NCBI RefSeq assembly: GCF_001306135.1 | Contig: NZ_LGKP01000032.1 | Location: forward strand, 62,001-126,000 | Origin: Herpetosiphon geysericola | Lineage (GTDB): Bacteria; Chloroflexota; Chloroflexia; Chloroflexales; Herpetosiphonaceae | Direction of reading: 5' to 3' | Length of the DNA: 64,000 bases | In this document: positions 17,188 to 27,979 of the stretch, piece after piece | Layout: each line of letters begins with the position of its first letter | Position numbering within the stretch: the first letter of the stretch is position 1 | Notes under the pieces: generated by a model | What the model was told of the DNA's origin: nothing | Database searches by the model: none | What the model saw: only the letters and a program-made list of their open reading frames with translations | Translations under genes and position numbers: made by a program

Positions 17188-17703
17188 ATGCATTGCCCCC
17201 GTTGTCGTCAAAACGTCGCTCTGACCGTCAATCGCTGCCCCAACTGCCAACAAGCGATTAAACCGCTGCTGTTGAGCCAACAAATCCCCTTAGCGCCGCA
17301 ACAACGCCAATCGCTGATTAATAAAATTTTGCTGCCAAGCGCTTGCTTGCTGTTTGTTGCGATCGTGCTGGCTAGTTTGCGGTTTGCGATTAATCCTGTG
17401 TCAAGCTGGGCTTGGCTGGGCGTTACGGTGATGATTGCCGCAACAAGCATCTATTTGCTTAACCTCGTGCGCGATTTGCTGAGTGGTTTTGTGACGGTTC
17501 AAATTGCTCAATTGGAGTTGCTGCGGGAATATAGCAATCGCGCGGGCACACGTTTTTATGGCGATTTTGGCGTACTCGGCAAACTCCAATTGAGCAAAGA
17601 GCACTTTGATTTGGCGATTGAAGGCAATTATTACAACGTGACCTATAGCCCAAAAAGTAAAACTGTGTGGGGATTAGCGCCGCTTAGCCGTGAACTGGCT
17701 TAA
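17188..17703 (+). CDS. Zinc-ribbon two-helix membrane protein, YSxRSKxxW family (copy 1)
   Basis: The 171-residue protein has an N-terminal zinc ribbon (MHCPRCRQ...CPNC), a Gln-rich linker, two membrane helices (about residues 55-75 and 82-100) and a conserved cytoplasmic module. The module starts VRDLLSGFVTVQI, has FYGDFGVLGKLQL and closes AIEGNYYNVTYSPKSKTVW. I do not recognise this C-terminal domain. The same architecture recurs in eight further genes in this window. GTGGAG lies eight bases before ATG 17188. The next gene is a tandem duplicate including its leader sequence. Confidence 0.8.
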   Translation: MHCPRCRQNVALTVNRCPNCQQAIKPLLLSQQIPLAPQQRQSLINKILLPSACLLFVAIVLASLRFAINPVSSWAWLGVTVMIAATSIYLLNLVRDLLSGFVTVQIAQLELLREYSNRAGTRFYGDFGVLGKLQLSKEHFDLAIEGNYYNVTYSPKSKTVWGLAPLSRELA

Positions 17704-17784
17704 TTTCAGCTTGCTGCTTGCAGGAAATCAAGCCAGCCAATGCTGCGTCTTAGCTCGCGAATGTTGGTTTTGTGGAGATTCGCC

Positions 17785-18300
17785 ATGCACTGCCCCCGTT
17801 GCCAGCAAAAAGTTGATCTGCACATCAACCAATGCCCTAAATGTAAACGCAAGCTCAAACCGCTGGTGTTGAGCCAACAAATTCCGTTATCGGCACAGCA
17901 ACGCCAAGCCTTGCGCAGCGAAATTATTACCCTCGGCATTGCGCTTGGGTTTCTGGTTTGTATCGCCACGATCCTACTTTTTGCGCTCAAGGATGTATCT
18001 GGTTTGATTTGGCCAATTTTTGGCCTAATGCTTGCGGTTGTAGGCTTCTATTTGCTCAGCCGAGTGCGCGATCTGCTTGGTGGCATTGCCCACGTGCAGA
18101 TTGATCAGTTGCTCGAATTACGCTATGTCCGTACCAGGCGCAAAACCCGTTTATATGCCGATTTTAAGCTCATTGGCAGCCAATTATTAACCATGGAGGA
18201 TCGCGATATTGCGATCGAAGGCAACTATTATGTTGTAACCTATAGCCAGCGCAACAACAATGTGTGGGAGTTAGCCAAGCTGCGGCGTGAAGTTGCCTAG
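17785..18300 (+). CDS. Zinc-ribbon two-helix membrane protein, YSxRSKxxW family (copy 2)
   Basis: This 171-residue protein is the tandem paralog of the preceding gene; the 25 bases before both ATGs are nearly identical (GTTTTGTGGAGATTCGCC). It has MHCPRCQQ...CPKC, two membrane helices and the C-terminal module VRDLLGGIAHVQIDQL ... AIEGNYYVVTYSQRNNNVW, in which the usual RSK is changed to RNN. Its last four bases overlap the convergent LacI-type regulator gene. Function is unknown; membrane location with the module facing the cytoplasm is an inference from hydrophobicity. Confidence 0.8.
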   Translation: MHCPRCQQKVDLHINQCPKCKRKLKPLVLSQQIPLSAQQRQALRSEIITLGIALGFLVCIATILLFALKDVSGLIWPIFGLMLAVVGFYLLSRVRDLLGGIAHVQIDQLLELRYVRTRRKTRLYADFKLIGSQLLTMEDRDIAIEGNYYVVTYSQRNNNVWELAKLRREVA

Positions 18301-19328
18301 CGCACGGTGCTTTCGCGCACAATCAAGGTCGTTGGCAGGGTTGTGATCACTGCTGGCATCTGCTCGTCGCTTGGATTGATTAATTGCAGCAGCGTTTGCA
18401 CCGCCAAGCGGCCTAATTGACGCAATGGCTGGCGAATGGTGGTTAGGGCTGGCGAGAAGTAGGCCGATTCAGCCAAATCGTCAAAGCCCACGATTGCCAA
18501 ATCTTCGGGCACCCGCAGGCCATGGCTGCTGGCATAATGCAACGCGCCCAAGGCCATTTGATCGTTGCAGGCAAAAACTGCATCCATCGCGGGATAGCGG
18601 TTGAACAATTCGCCGCAGGCTTGTTCGCCGCTGGCCGCCGACCAATTGCCGATGCCAATTTGTTGTTGCGTTGGCGTGATACCTGCCGCCAGCAAGCCAT
18701 CGTACCAGCCGCTGCGGCGTTGGCGGGTTTCGAGCCATTCACTTGGCCCACAGATGATGCCGATTTCGCGGCGCCCAATGCTTAGCAAATGCTCGACTGC
18801 TTGGCGCGCACCGCCATAATTGTCGATGCCAATTGTGGTGAAGCGTGGGTTGGGTTGGCTTTTGACAAAGACAATCGGTGGGCAAGTTGCTGGCAATTGG
18901 GCTTGCACAACCTCAACATTTTCGTTCAGTTCCGCCGCTGCAAAGATAATCCCATCGACATGGCGTGCCATCAGCGCCTCGATAATTGGCACAATATTGG
19001 TCGCATCAAAACGCGGCAATTCCTTGAGCAACAAAGCATAATTCGAGGCTTCGCTTTCCTCAGCGATGCCATTCAACGTCAGCGACACGCCCATATATTG
19101 CAAGCCTGCGGTAATCACACCCAAAGTAAAGCTCTGTTGCTGCACCAAGCTGCGGGCCAAGGCGCTTGGCTGATAGCCCATCTCAGCAATTGCTTTTTCT
19201 ACAGCCTCGCGGGTTTGCGGCGAAACATCGGGCCGATTGTTGAGCACCCGCGAAACGGTTTGGGTCGAAACATTACACAGTTTTGCAATATCTTTGATCG
19301 TGACTTTTTGTGGACGTTGAATGGTCAT
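18297..19328 (-). CDS. LacI-family transcriptional regulator, likely of the arabinose genes
   Basis: The 343-residue protein has an N-terminal LacI helix-turn-helix (VTIKDIAKLCNVSTQTVSRVLNNRPDVSPQTREAVEKA; hinge helix near QPSALARSL) and a periplasmic-binding-protein-like effector domain with GFDDLAESAYFSPALTTIRQP. It lies downstream of the arabinose operon on the same strand. The CG-centred palindrome at the chvE promoter is the kind of site LacI proteins bind, so it is the obvious candidate repressor, with L-arabinose or a derivative as inducer. That link is inferred. GGGAG precedes the ATG. Confidence 0.92.
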   Translation of the reverse strand: MTIQRPQKVTIKDIAKLCNVSTQTVSRVLNNRPDVSPQTREAVEKAIAEMGYQPSALARSLVQQQSFTLGVITAGLQYMGVSLTLNGIAEESEASNYALLLKELPRFDATNIVPIIEALMARHVDGIIFAAAELNENVEVVQAQLPATCPPIVFVKSQPNPRFTTIGIDNYGGARQAVEHLLSIGRREIGIICGPSEWLETRQRRSGWYDGLLAAGITPTQQQIGIGNWSAASGEQACGELFNRYPAMDAVFACNDQMALGALHYASSHGLRVPEDLAIVGFDDLAESAYFSPALTTIRQPLRQLGRLAVQTLLQLINPSDEQMPAVITTLPTTLIVRESTVR

Positions 19329-19420
19329 GGCGAACTCCCAATAGCACGCTGCATTTTAGATCGCTGGGATGCAAGCTGCTAGTATAGCCGATCTTGCCCC
19401 GACGTTGCTTCGGCCACGCT

Positions 19421-19469
19421 GCAACGCTGCTCAGGGTGGCGGTTCAGTGCCATTGGTGCGCAGCGTTGC
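19421..19469 (-). terminator. Possible factor-independent stem after araA
   Basis: GCAACGCTGC at 19421-19430 pairs perfectly with GCAGCGTTGC at 19460-19469 across a 29-base loop, just beyond the araA stop. There is no clear T-run, so termination is uncertain. Confidence 0.35.
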
Positions 19470-19492
19470 GGCGTTGGTTGCTGAGGGTTGGT

Positions 19493-20998
19493 TTACAACC
19501 CTTTAGCCAAGTGATAGTAGAGATCGTTCCAGCGCAGCTCTTGCTTGAATTGGCTGACGTTAGTGGTGCGATCGATTTGCAAATATTCCATGCCTGCAAT
19601 TTCTGCAAAATCGGCGAGATGTTCACTGGTCAGGTCAAAGCTAAAGCCGGTGTGATGCGCGCCGCCAGCGTAGATCCAAGCCGCCGCAGCGGTTTTGAGA
19701 TCTGGTTGAGGCAGCCACAAGGCGCGGGCAACTGGCAAGTTTGGCAATGGCTCGTCGGTTTCAACTGCATCAACCACACTATTGATCAAGCGCAAACGAT
19801 TGCCCATTTCAACGATTGAGGCGTTGACTGCTGGCCCAGTTTTGGCATCGAACACCAAGCGCACTGGGTCGGTCTTGCCACCAATGTCCAACGGATGGAC
19901 TTCGAGCCGTGGTTTGGTTGCGGCAATTGAAGGACAAATTTCGAGCATATGCGCGCCCAGCACTTTCATGCCGTTGCTTCCAAAGTGATAGGTGTAATCT
20001 TCCATAAACGAGGTGCCGCCAGTTAATCCAGCGCTCATCACCTTCATCGCCCGAACCAGGGCTGCGGTTTTCCAATCGCCCTCGCCAGCAAAGCCATAGC
20101 CGCGATCCATCAGCCGTTGCGGGCCTAAACCTGGCAATTGCACCAAGCCATGCAAATCTTCGAAGGTGGTTGTAAAGCCTTTGAAATTGCCATGCTCAAG
20201 AAAATAGCGCAAGCCTAGCTCGATGCGAGCAGCTTCACGTAGCGATTGATGCTGCTCGCCGCCAGCTTGCAGGCCTGCTGCCAAGTCGTAGTGTTCAGCA
20301 TATTCTTGTAAGGTACTGTTGATATCTGCGTCGCTAACTTCGTTGACAAAGCGCACCAAATCGCCAACGCCATAGCCGCTGACGCTATAGCCAAGCCGCA
20401 TTTGGGCGTTGACTTTATCGCCTTCGGTTACGGCAACTTCGCGCATGTTGTCGCCAAAACGGGCAAAGCGCGCGCCTTGGGCATCGTGCCAAGCAGCGGC
20501 GGCTCGCGTCCAGGCTGCGATTCGATCATGGACTTCGCTATCTTGCCAGTGGCCAACAATCACTTTGCGTTCCAAGCGCATACGGCTGACGATAAAGCCA
20601 AATTCACGGTCGCCGTGGGCTGCTTGGTTAAGGTTCATAAAATCCATGTCGATTTGCGACCATGGAATTTCGCTGTTGAATTGGGTGTGTAAGTGAGCGA
20701 GTGGTTTTTGCAAACTGCGCAGGCCGGCAATCCACATTTTGGCTGGCGAGAAGGTATGCATCCATGCCACCAAGCCAATACAGTTTTTGGCGGCGTTGGC
20801 TTCGAGCACCAAATTGTAAATTTCGTCTGGTGTTTTGAGCACAGGCTTGAACACCACGCGCACCGGAATCGCGCTGCTTTGATCAAATCCTGCGGCGATA
20901 ATTTGTGAGTGTTTGGCAACTTGTTCTAAAGTTTCGGGGCCATACAGATGTTGGCTCCCAGTAATAAACCACACTTCATACTGTTTCAAATCAAGCAT
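19493..20998 (-). CDS. araA: L-arabinose isomerase
   Basis: This 501-residue enzyme converts L-arabinose to L-ribulose, the first catabolic step. It matches AraA from its start ([20 protein letters not shown]) through [41 protein letters not shown] and MLEICPSIA. Length is the family standard. It is the last structural gene of the operon, separated from araD by a 180-base gap filled with dispersed repeats, which may lower or uncouple its expression. AAAGG lies before the ATG. Confidence 0.97.
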   Translation of the reverse strand: MLDLKQYEVWFITGSQHLYGPETLEQVAKHSQIIAAGFDQSSAIPVRVVFKPVLKTPDEIYNLVLEANAAKNCIGLVAWMHTFSPAKMWIAGLRSLQKPLAHLHTQFNSEIPWSQIDMDFMNLNQAAHGDREFGFIVSRMRLERKVIVGHWQDSEVHDRIAAWTRAAAAWHDAQGARFARFGDNMREVAVTEGDKVNAQMRLGYSVSGYGVGDLVRFVNEVSDADINSTLQEYAEHYDLAAGLQAGGEQHQSLREAARIELGLRYFLEHGNFKGFTTTFEDLHGLVQLPGLGPQRLMDRGYGFAGEGDWKTAALVRAMKVMSAGLTGGTSFMEDYTYHFGSNGMKVLGAHMLEICPSIAATKPRLEVHPLDIGGKTDPVRLVFDAKTGPAVNASIVEMGNRLRLINSVVDAVETDEPLPNLPVARALWLPQPDLKTAAAAWIYAGGAHHTGFSFDLTSEHLADFAEIAGMEYLQIDRTTNVSQFKQELRWNDLYYHLAKGL

Positions 20999-21020
20999 CG
21001 ATTGGCCTTTCTATAATTGA

Positions 21021-21098
21021 GGTTGGGCATCGGGGGCTGGGGGTCGGAATTTTATTCTGATGCGAATGCCGACCCCCGCTTCCCAACAACCGATCCCT
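21021..21098. repeat. Hairpin repeat in araD-araA gap with CAACAACCGATCCC unit
   Basis: GGTTGGG and GGGGGTCGG (21021-21047) pair with CCGACCCCC and CCCAAC (21069-21086), followed by AACAACCGATCCCT. A related unit, GATCCTCGATCCCCAACAAC CGATCCCC, lies at 21147-21174 and another at 59271-59298. Confidence 0.65.
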
Positions 21099-21178
21099 CT
21101 ATTTATTAAATCTTGAGCATTTGGATGATCATGGTTGTTAGAATCCGATCCTCGATCCCCAACAACCGATCCCCAACT

Positions 21179-21820
21179 TTACTGCCCATACACATTGGTA
21201 TAGCGATAGTGCAATTTGGCAACGTCGTCGCTGGCGATCTCCTGCGGTTGGCCGATTTGCAAGGCATACCACGTAGTACGGGCCACATCTTCGGTCATTA
21301 CGGCAGCTTTGACGGCGGCTTTGGCCGATTTGCCAATCGTGAAAACGCCATGATTTTGCAGCAGCACCGCTGGCGATGTGCCAATGTGTTCGACCACTTG
21401 CTGGCCAATTTCCTCGCCACCGATCAAGGCAAAGCCAGCGCAAGGAATCGGCCCGCCAAATTCATCGGCCATCGCAGTTAAATAGACTGGAATTGATTTA
21501 CCGTTTGCTGCAAACGCCGTGGCAAATGGCGAATGGGTATGCACAATTCCATTCACATCAGGCCGATGGCGATAAATGTACAAATGGCTGGCGGTATCCG
21601 ATGAAGGCTTGAGTTCGCCTTCGATCACATTGCCGTCTAAATCGAGCACTACATGGTCGGCGGGCTGCAAATCTTCAAACATCACGCCGCTGGGCTTGAT
21701 CACCACCAAATTGGTTTCGGGATCGCGGGCGCTGACATTTCCCGAAGTCCAGGTTACCAAGCCATTTTTGGGCAATTCAAGGTGCAATTTCCAGAGTTCG
21801 TGTTTCAGGGTTTCTAACAT
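21179..21820 (-). CDS. araD: L-ribulose-5-phosphate 4-epimerase
   Basis: The 213-residue enzyme converts L-ribulose 5-phosphate to D-xylulose 5-phosphate. It belongs to the class II aldolase family: TSGNVSARDP and VIKPSG bind phosphate, and the zinc histidines are in GIVHTHSPFAT and LQNHGVFT. ATG at 21820 gives MLETLKHELW, matching the family start; the TTG nine codons upstream is unlikely. The gene begins 24 bases after araB. Confidence 0.96.
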   Translation of the reverse strand: MLETLKHELWKLHLELPKNGLVTWTSGNVSARDPETNLVVIKPSGVMFEDLQPADHVVLDLDGNVIEGELKPSSDTASHLYIYRHRPDVNGIVHTHSPFATAFAANGKSIPVYLTAMADEFGGPIPCAGFALIGGEEIGQQVVEHIGTSPAVLLQNHGVFTIGKSAKAAVKAAVMTEDVARTTWYALQIGQPQEIASDDVAKLHYRYTNVYGQ

Positions 21821-21844
21821 GGTTCTATTCCAATCTGGCTGCAA

Positions 21845-23533
21845 CTAGGCGGTGAGCGCGGCGTGACGGAGCATGCGCAAGCGCTTCATCACGTCGTTTT
21901 CGCCACGGCCAAAGTAGTTGTATAGCACTTTATATTCAGCATAAAGCTGGTCGTAAATTTCAACGTTGGCGGGAATTGGCTTGAAGGTTTCGGCTTTCAA
22001 GCGGCCCATTTGTTTGGCGGCGCTAGCAATATCGGCGTAGCCACCTGCTTCAAGGCCTGCGGCCACTGCGCCGTGCATAGCTGCGCCCAAAGCTGGGGCC
22101 TGTTTGCTGGCAATGACGCTAATTTCATAGTTGGTTACATCGGCGTAAATTTGCATCAACAAATGGTTTTTTTCGGGCAAGCCGCCAGCTGCAATCAATT
22201 TGCGAATGGGCACACCCGATTGATTGAAGGTTTCGATAATTTCGCGTTTGCCAAAGGCCGTTGCTTCGAGCAAGGCGCGGTAGATTTCGGGCGCAGTCGT
22301 GGCCAAGGTCATGCCCAACACCAAGCCATTGAGTTCAACATCGACCAAGGTTGAGCGATTGCCATTGAACCAATCGAGGGCTAAGAGACCGCTCTCAGCA
22401 GGCTTAAGTTTGGCGGCTTCGCGTTCGAGCAAGCTGTGAATATTGAGGCCTTCAGCCTCGGCTTGGGTGAAATATTCGCCAGGCACACCATGCTCAATAA
22501 ACCAAGCAAAAATGTCGCCAACCCCGCTTTGGCCTGCCTCGTAGCCCAACATGCCTGGCACGATCCCGCCATCGACTACGCCACACATGCCTTCGACGAT
22601 TGGCAATTGGTCGCGCTGTTCGCCGTTCATCACGTCGCAGGTGCTGGTGCCCATAATCATCACCATCGTGCCAATGTCGGTGTTGCCGGTAACTGGCAGG
22701 GTGACGTGGGCATCGACGTTGGCGACGGCAACCGCTGTTCCTGCCAGTAAGCCCGTCCATTCGGCGGCTTGTTGGCTAAGGCCACCAGCTTTTGCGCCAA
22801 GTGGCAAGAGCGTGCGCGACATTTTCTGATCGACGATGAGCTCCATTCGTTCGTCGAGCGCCTTAAAAAATTCGTTGGGTGGAAAGCCCTCAGATTTCGA
22901 CCACATGGCTTTGTAGCCTGCAGTACACTCGTTGCGGGTTTCGACCCCAGTCAACTGCCAAACTACCCAATCGGTTGCTTCGATCAAGCGATCGGCGGCA
23001 GCATAAACTTCTGGCGCTTCATTGAGAATTTGCCAAGCCTTGGGGAAAAACCATTCTGAGCTAATCTTGCCGCCGTAGCGATCAAGGAAGCTATAGCCAA
23101 GCTCGCGGGCAATTTGGTTGAGCTGGTTAGCTTCGGGCTGGGCGGCATGATGTTTCCACAATTTGACCCAAGCGTGCGGCGTGTTGCGCCACTCTGGCAG
23201 CATACACAAGGGCGTGCCATCAGCTTTGGTTGGCAACATCGTGCAGGCAGTAAAATCAACCCCAATCCCAATTACGTCAGCAGGGTCAACGCCACTTTCT
23301 TTGAGGATGGTTGGGATTGTGTTTTTGAAGACATCGAGATAATCGTTGGGGTCTTGGAGCGCCCAATCTGGCTCAAGCCGAATGTTGGTGCCAGGCAGTT
23401 TATCATCGATAACCCCGTTGGCGTAGGGATAAATTGCGGTTGCGATTTCTTGGCCATTGCGCACATCAACGAGCACAGCACGGCCCGACTCGGTGCCAAA
23501 ATCGACCCCGATCGTGTAAGTTTGCCGACTCAT
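21845..23533 (-). CDS. araB: Ribulokinase
   Basis: This 562-residue FGGY kinase phosphorylates L-ribulose. Typical AraB features are [18 protein letters not shown] at the start, [29 protein letters not shown] and the MGTSTCDVM segment, with the FGGY-C end [19 protein letters not shown]. The start at 23533 has AAGGAG six bases upstream; ten codons of read-through before it lack support. It sits between gguB (65 bases upstream) and araD. Together the three enzymes give a complete arabinose-to-xylulose-5-phosphate route. Confidence 0.96.
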   Translation of the reverse strand: MSRQTYTIGVDFGTESGRAVLVDVRNGQEIATAIYPYANGVIDDKLPGTNIRLEPDWALQDPNDYLDVFKNTIPTILKESGVDPADVIGIGVDFTACTMLPTKADGTPLCMLPEWRNTPHAWVKLWKHHAAQPEANQLNQIARELGYSFLDRYGGKISSEWFFPKAWQILNEAPEVYAAADRLIEATDWVVWQLTGVETRNECTAGYKAMWSKSEGFPPNEFFKALDERMELIVDQKMSRTLLPLGAKAGGLSQQAAEWTGLLAGTAVAVANVDAHVTLPVTGNTDIGTMVMIMGTSTCDVMNGEQRDQLPIVEGMCGVVDGGIVPGMLGYEAGQSGVGDIFAWFIEHGVPGEYFTQAEAEGLNIHSLLEREAAKLKPAESGLLALDWFNGNRSTLVDVELNGLVLGMTLATTAPEIYRALLEATAFGKREIIETFNQSGVPIRKLIAAGGLPEKNHLLMQIYADVTNYEISVIASKQAPALGAAMHGAVAAGLEAGGYADIASAAKQMGRLKAETFKPIPANVEIYDQLYAEYKVLYNYFGRGENDVMKRLRMLRHAALTA

Positions 23534-23598
23534 GGCAACTCCTTGTATGAGGTTGCAAGGCACGAACCAAGCCTAGCTCATGCCTTGCGCTGCTTCAA

Positions 23599-24846
23599 CT
23601 AGCCTTTGTTTTTGCTTGATACGTCGAAGTAGACGGCGATCAAGAGCACTGCACCTTTGACCACTTGTTGCCAGTCGACGCTTACGCCAGCGATTGACAT
23701 GCCATTATTGAGCACGCCCATCACCAAGGCCCCGATGACCACGCCAAAGATTGTGCCGATGCCGCCTGAGGCCGATGCGCCGCCGATAAAGACCGCCGCA
23801 ATTGCATCGAGTTCAAAGCCATCGCCAGCTTTGGGAGTGGCCGAGTTCAAGCGACCTGTGAAGATCATGCCGCCGATAGCTGCCAAAACACCCATATTGA
23901 CGAAGGTGTAGAATGTCAGACGGTCGGTTGGTACGCCAGAGAGTTTGGCGGCTTTTTCGTTGCCACCCAAAGCATAAATCCGCCGCCCAATCACGGTCTT
24001 TTTGGTGACAAAGATATACAAGACGATCAATGGGATTAACACCAACAAGACGTTGGGCAAGCCTTTGTAGGAAGCCAAGATATAGCAGAAGGCCATAATG
24101 ATCGCCACAACCGCTGCATTTTTGACAATAAACAAAGGAGTTGAGATTACTGGGAAGTTGAATGCGCGGCTATTTTTGCGCCCTACAATATCCAAGTAGA
24201 CGATGATTGCGGCAAACGCTAAACCGATGATAAGCGTCATCACATGCAGTTTTGCGTCAGCGCCACCAAAGGGGTTGCTCATAAAGCCAGTCGTGGCTTC
24301 GTTGCCGCTAATGAAACCGCGGCTAATATTGCTGAAGCTTTCAGGGAACGGGCCAAGTGAGCTGCCGCCGAGCAGCACCAAAGTCAAGCCGCGAAAGATC
24401 AACATCCCGGCGAGGGTCACAATAAAGGCCGGAATTTTGCGGAAGGCCACCCAGTAGCCTTGAAAGGCGCCGATCGCAGCCCCGATTGCAATACAGGCAG
24501 CAATCGAAAGGATCACCGGATAATCGTTTTTGACCATCATATAGCCAGCGACTGCCCCGACAAAGGCCGCCACCGAGCCAATCGAAAGATCGATATGGCC
24601 TGCCACAATCACCAGCAGCATGCCCAGCGCCATCACCACGATATAGCTATTTTGCAAAATCACATTGGTGATATTGGTTGGTTGCAGCAACACGCCGCTG
24701 GTTTCAAATTGGAAATACAGCACAATTACCACAAGGGCAACCAGCATGCCATATTCGCGCATATTGTTTTTCAAGAAAGCGAAAACGGTGGCGAGATTGA
24801 ACCCAGCCGCTTTGCTGGATTCGTTGGTTTGCAGTTCAGCGCTCAT
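23599..24846 (-). CDS. gguB: Monosaccharide ABC transporter permease (GguB/XylH type)
   Basis: The 415-residue integral membrane protein has about ten hydrophobic helices and belongs to the carbohydrate-uptake transporter-2 permeases; [20 protein letters not shown] and [19 protein letters not shown] are family landmarks. Its length matches GguB/MmsB-like permeases that pair with ChvE. Start and stop overlap gguA by four bases (ATGA), and AGGAGG lies ahead of the ATG. Arabinose is the likely substrate from context, with other pentoses or galactose possible. Confidence 0.93.
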   Translation of the reverse strand: MSAELQTNESSKAAGFNLATVFAFLKNNMREYGMLVALVVIVLYFQFETSGVLLQPTNITNVILQNSYIVVMALGMLLVIVAGHIDLSIGSVAAFVGAVAGYMMVKNDYPVILSIAACIAIGAAIGAFQGYWVAFRKIPAFIVTLAGMLIFRGLTLVLLGGSSLGPFPESFSNISRGFISGNEATTGFMSNPFGGADAKLHVMTLIIGLAFAAIIVYLDIVGRKNSRAFNFPVISTPLFIVKNAAVVAIIMAFCYILASYKGLPNVLLVLIPLIVLYIFVTKKTVIGRRIYALGGNEKAAKLSGVPTDRLTFYTFVNMGVLAAIGGMIFTGRLNSATPKAGDGFELDAIAAVFIGGASASGGIGTIFGVVIGALVMGVLNNGMSIAGVSVDWQQVVKGAVLLIAVYFDVSSKNKG

Positions 24847-26381
24847 TGCTGGTTAACCTCCTGCTGCATAATGCACTTCATGATCTTTTCCTGAGAGGCA
24901 TCGGCGGCAGGCATTTCGCCAACCAGCTGACCTTCATTCATTACATAAATGCGATCACACATGCCGAGAATTTCGGGTAATTCTGAAGAGATGATGATCA
25001 CGGCTTTGCCTGCTTGCGCCAGCTTGTTGATAATCGTGTAGATTTCGTATTTAGCGCCCACGTCAATCCCACGGGTTGGCTCATCGAGAATCAGAATATC
25101 GGGGTTGGCAAACAACCACTTGCTGAGCACCACTTTTTGTTGGTTGCCGCCTGAGAGATTGACGGTTTTTTGCAGCACGCTGGAGCTGCGAATGCCTAAA
25201 TCGTCCCGATATTGATTGGTAATGCGCAATTCTTTTGGCTCGTTAATCACCGATTTATTGGCAATCGCTGGCAGATTCGCGAGCGAAATATTATTTTTAA
25301 TTCCATCGATCAGCACCAAGCCATAGTTTTTGCGGTCTTCGGTAACGTAGGCAATGCCGTTACGAATGGCCTTTTGAATCGTGCGTACATCGATCTCTTG
25401 GCCATTTTTATAGACATGGCCACTGATATGTTTGCCATATGCGTGACCAAAAATACTCATTGCTAATTCGGTGCGGCCAGAACCCATCAGGCCTGCAATC
25501 CCGACAATTTCGCCTTTGCGCACGCTGAAGCTGACGTTATCGACAACTTTGCGCTCGGCATGAAGTGGGTGATAGACATTCCAGTTGCGAACTTCAAACA
25601 GAGTTTCGCCAATCGTGGCCTCGCGAGGCGGAAAACGATGGCTCAAATCGCGGCCAACCATGCCACGGATAATCCGGTCTTCGCTAATTGTTTCTTTGTG
25701 ACAATCGAGGGTTTCAATCGTTGCGCCATCACGGATCACCGTAATCCTATCGGCAACTTTGGAAACTTCATTTAGTTTATGCGAGATCAGAATCGATGAG
25801 ATGCCTTGTTGTTTAAATTGCAGCAGCAATTCGAGCAAGGCTTGGCTATCGCTTTCGTTCAAACTGGCGGTTGGTTCATCGAGAATCAACAGCTTAACTT
25901 CTTTGGCAAGCGCTTTGGCAATTTCAACTAATTGTTGCTTGCCTACGCCAATATCAGTAATTAATGTGTTGGGCGATTCGTTCAGCCCCACTTTTTTGAG
26001 CAAAGCTTGGGTTTTGGCAATCGCCGCATTCCAATTGATGACGCCGCGTGAGGCAGTTTCGTGGCCGAGAAAGATATTTTCGGCAATCGAGAGGAACGGA
26101 ATCAAGGCCAGTTCTTGGTGGATAATCACGATGCCAAGTTTTTCGCTGGCGCTAATATCGTTGAAACGACATTCTTGGCCCTCGAAAATAATCTCGCCTG
26201 TGTAGCTGCCATGCGGGTAGACGCCGCTAAGCACCTTCATCAAGGTCGATTTGCCTGCGCCATTTTCGCCCACCAGCGCGTGAATTTCTGCGCGGCGCAC
26301 TTGCAAATTAACATCATTGAGCGCTTTAACCCCAGGAAAGGTTTTGGTGATGCCGCGCATTTCAAGTAGTAGATCAGACAT
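24843..26381 (-). CDS. gguA: Monosaccharide ABC transporter ATP-binding protein (GguA/MmsA type)
   Basis: The 512-residue protein has two fused ABC domains, as usual for CUT2 importers. The first has Walker [13 protein letters not shown], signature [13 protein letters not shown] and Walker [11 protein letters not shown]; the second has a reduced Walker A ([11 protein letters not shown]) but an intact [15 protein letters not shown] and [13 protein letters not shown]. Start 26381 is used because it has GAGG upstream and gives [11 protein letters not shown], in register with the family. It is translationally coupled to gguB. Confidence 0.95.
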   Translation of the reverse strand: MSDLLLEMRGITKTFPGVKALNDVNLQVRRAEIHALVGENGAGKSTLMKVLSGVYPHGSYTGEIIFEGQECRFNDISASEKLGIVIIHQELALIPFLSIAENIFLGHETASRGVINWNAAIAKTQALLKKVGLNESPNTLITDIGVGKQQLVEIAKALAKEVKLLILDEPTASLNESDSQALLELLLQFKQQGISSILISHKLNEVSKVADRITVIRDGATIETLDCHKETISEDRIIRGMVGRDLSHRFPPREATIGETLFEVRNWNVYHPLHAERKVVDNVSFSVRKGEIVGIAGLMGSGRTELAMSIFGHAYGKHISGHVYKNGQEIDVRTIQKAIRNGIAYVTEDRKNYGLVLIDGIKNNISLANLPAIANKSVINEPKELRITNQYRDDLGIRSSSVLQKTVNLSGGNQQKVVLSKWLFANPDILILDEPTRGIDVGAKYEIYTIINKLAQAGKAVIIISSELPEILGMCDRIYVMNEGQLVGEMPAADASQEKIMKCIMQQEVNQQ

Positions 26382-26475
26382 AACCTGTGCCTCGTTTGCT
26401 GAGAAGATGGCCAAGTTTCGGATGCAAAGCAGGCCTAAGCATAAGCCATGCTCACACTCAGACCTGCTGCCAGAA

Positions 26476-27624
26476 CTATTTGGTTATGTCTTCTTTTTTG
26501 TAGTAACCACTGTCGATCAACACTTTTTCCCAGTTGGTTACATCAACAACGACCGGAACCAGCAATTGTGACGGCACAACTTTGACCCCGTTGTTGTAGG
26601 TGGTGGTGTCATTGACCGCTACTTCTTTGCCTGACAATGAGGCTTCGACCATACCAACGACTGATTTTGCCAATTCGCGGGTATCTTTGAAGATGGTTGA
26701 GCTTTGTTCGCCAGCGATGATTGACTTGACCGAAGGAACTTCAGCATCTTGGCCTGAAACAACTGGCATTGGTTGGTCGGCGCTGCCGTAGCCAACACCC
26801 TTGAGCGATGAGATGATCCCAATGCTAATCCCGTCGTATGGTGAAAGCACTGCATCAACTCGTTTGTCGCCGTAGAAAGCGCTCAAAATGTTGTCCATGC
26901 GTGATTGAGCGGTTGCCCCGTCCCAGCGCAAGGTAGCGACTTTGTCCATGCCCGTTTGGCCACTGACAACCACCAACTTGCCGCTATCGATGTAGGGTTG
27001 CAAGACCGACATTGCGCCATCGTAGAAGAAGAAGGCGTTGTTATCATCCGATGAGCCACCGAACAACTCGATATTGAAGGGGCCTTTGCCTTCTTTCAAG
27101 CCAAGTTTGGTTTCGATCGATTGGGCTTGCAAGACCCCAACCTTGAAGTTATCGAAGGTTGCGTAGTAATCGACGTTAGGCGTCTTTTTGATCAAGCGGT
27201 CGTAGGCGATAACCAGAATTTTCTTATCTTTAGCACTTTGCAGAACATCTGAGAGGGTTTCGCCGTCGATTGCCGCAATCACCAAAACATTGACCCCTTT
27301 GGTGACCATGTTTTCAATTTGCGAAAGTTGGGTTGGAATATCGTCTTCAGCGTATTGAAGATCGGTTTTGAAGCCTTTTTCTTGGAAATACTTCACCATA
27401 TTGTCGCCGTCGGCGATCCAACGAGCAGATGATTTGGTGGGCATTGAGATCCCAATGGTGTATTTGCTGTTATCAGCGTTAGCGGTTGTGCCACCGCTGT
27501 TGGTTGTGCCGCCATCGGTTGCTGCAGGCGTTGGGGTTGCGGCTTCGCCACAGCTTGCCAAAACCATTGTCATCAGCACCATCAAAACCAGCATGAACTT
27601 CGCGCGAGGAGACTTCATCGTCAT
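26476..27624 (-). CDS. chvE: Monosaccharide-binding lipoprotein (ChvE type)
   Basis: The 382-residue solute-binding protein is the extracytoplasmic receptor of the gguAB transporter. A lipoprotein signal ends in LASCGE (lipobox), followed by a Thr/Gly/Asn-rich tether and the periplasmic-binding fold ([53 protein letters not shown]). These segments are those of ChvE/xylose-arabinose binding proteins. Two ATGs, 27624 and 27618, are both compatible with AAGGAAGG. It is the first gene of the operon, 200 bases downstream of the promoter. A possible stem (AGCAGG / CCTGCT) between it and gguA may reduce read-through. Confidence 0.93.
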   Translation of the reverse strand: MTMKSPRAKFMLVLMVLMTMVLASCGEAATPTPAATDGGTTNSGGTTANADNSKYTIGISMPTKSSARWIADGDNMVKYFQEKGFKTDLQYAEDDIPTQLSQIENMVTKGVNVLVIAAIDGETLSDVLQSAKDKKILVIAYDRLIKKTPNVDYYATFDNFKVGVLQAQSIETKLGLKEGKGPFNIELFGGSSDDNNAFFFYDGAMSVLQPYIDSGKLVVVSGQTGMDKVATLRWDGATAQSRMDNILSAFYGDKRVDAVLSPYDGISIGIISSLKGVGYGSADQPMPVVSGQDAEVPSVKSIIAGEQSSTIFKDTRELAKSVVGMVEASLSGKEVAVNDTTTYNNGVKVVPSQLLVPVVVDVTNWEKVLIDSGYYKKEDITK

Positions 27625-27784
27625 GTCCTTCCTTGGAGTAAGTTTTCGTGGGCGGTGGCTTAAGTTGTGCCACAGCTAGGGTTGCTGCGCTTAAATGGCG
27701 CACCCAACGAAGACAGGTTACGAACATTGAAGCATTTACATTGGAACGGTAAGCTAGGGAGGGGTTTAGAGGTGGTACCGACCT

Positions 27785-27823
27785 CGTTATCGATCCCGTT
27801 ATCGATCCCGTTATCGATAACGG
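27785..27823 (-). promoter_or_regulatory. Tandem CG-centred operator sites for the arabinose operon
   Basis: CGTTATCGAT is repeated three times at a 12-base period (27785, 27797, 27809); the last is completed to the 16-base perfect palindrome CCGTTATCGATAACGG (27808-27823). A central CG in a symmetric site is typical of LacI-family operators. The sites begin at the expected transcription start, where a bound repressor would block initiation. Confidence 0.75.
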
Positions 27824-27827
27824 TGGC

Positions 27828-27856
27828 ATTATAACAATCCAGTTAGCCGCTGTCAA
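27828..27856 (-). promoter_or_regulatory. Consensus sigma-70 promoter of the arabinose operon
   Basis: On the minus strand TTGACA (27856-27851), a 17-base spacer and TATAAT (27833-27828) are a perfect consensus. It drives chvE-gguA-gguB-araB-araD-araA. The rest of the 355-base gap 27625-27979 shows only a 5' leader of chvE and a short upstream region of the zinc-ribbon cluster. Confidence 0.85.
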
Positions 27857-27979
27857 GCAGCGAGCTGAGGCTGAAGTACTGGTCTGATCTAGCCCATCAG
27901 TGGGTGATCGAGTACGCTTGCCCGACGAACGCAACCCATGCTGATTCTTGACGTACACTACTATTGGAGGACTATCCAG

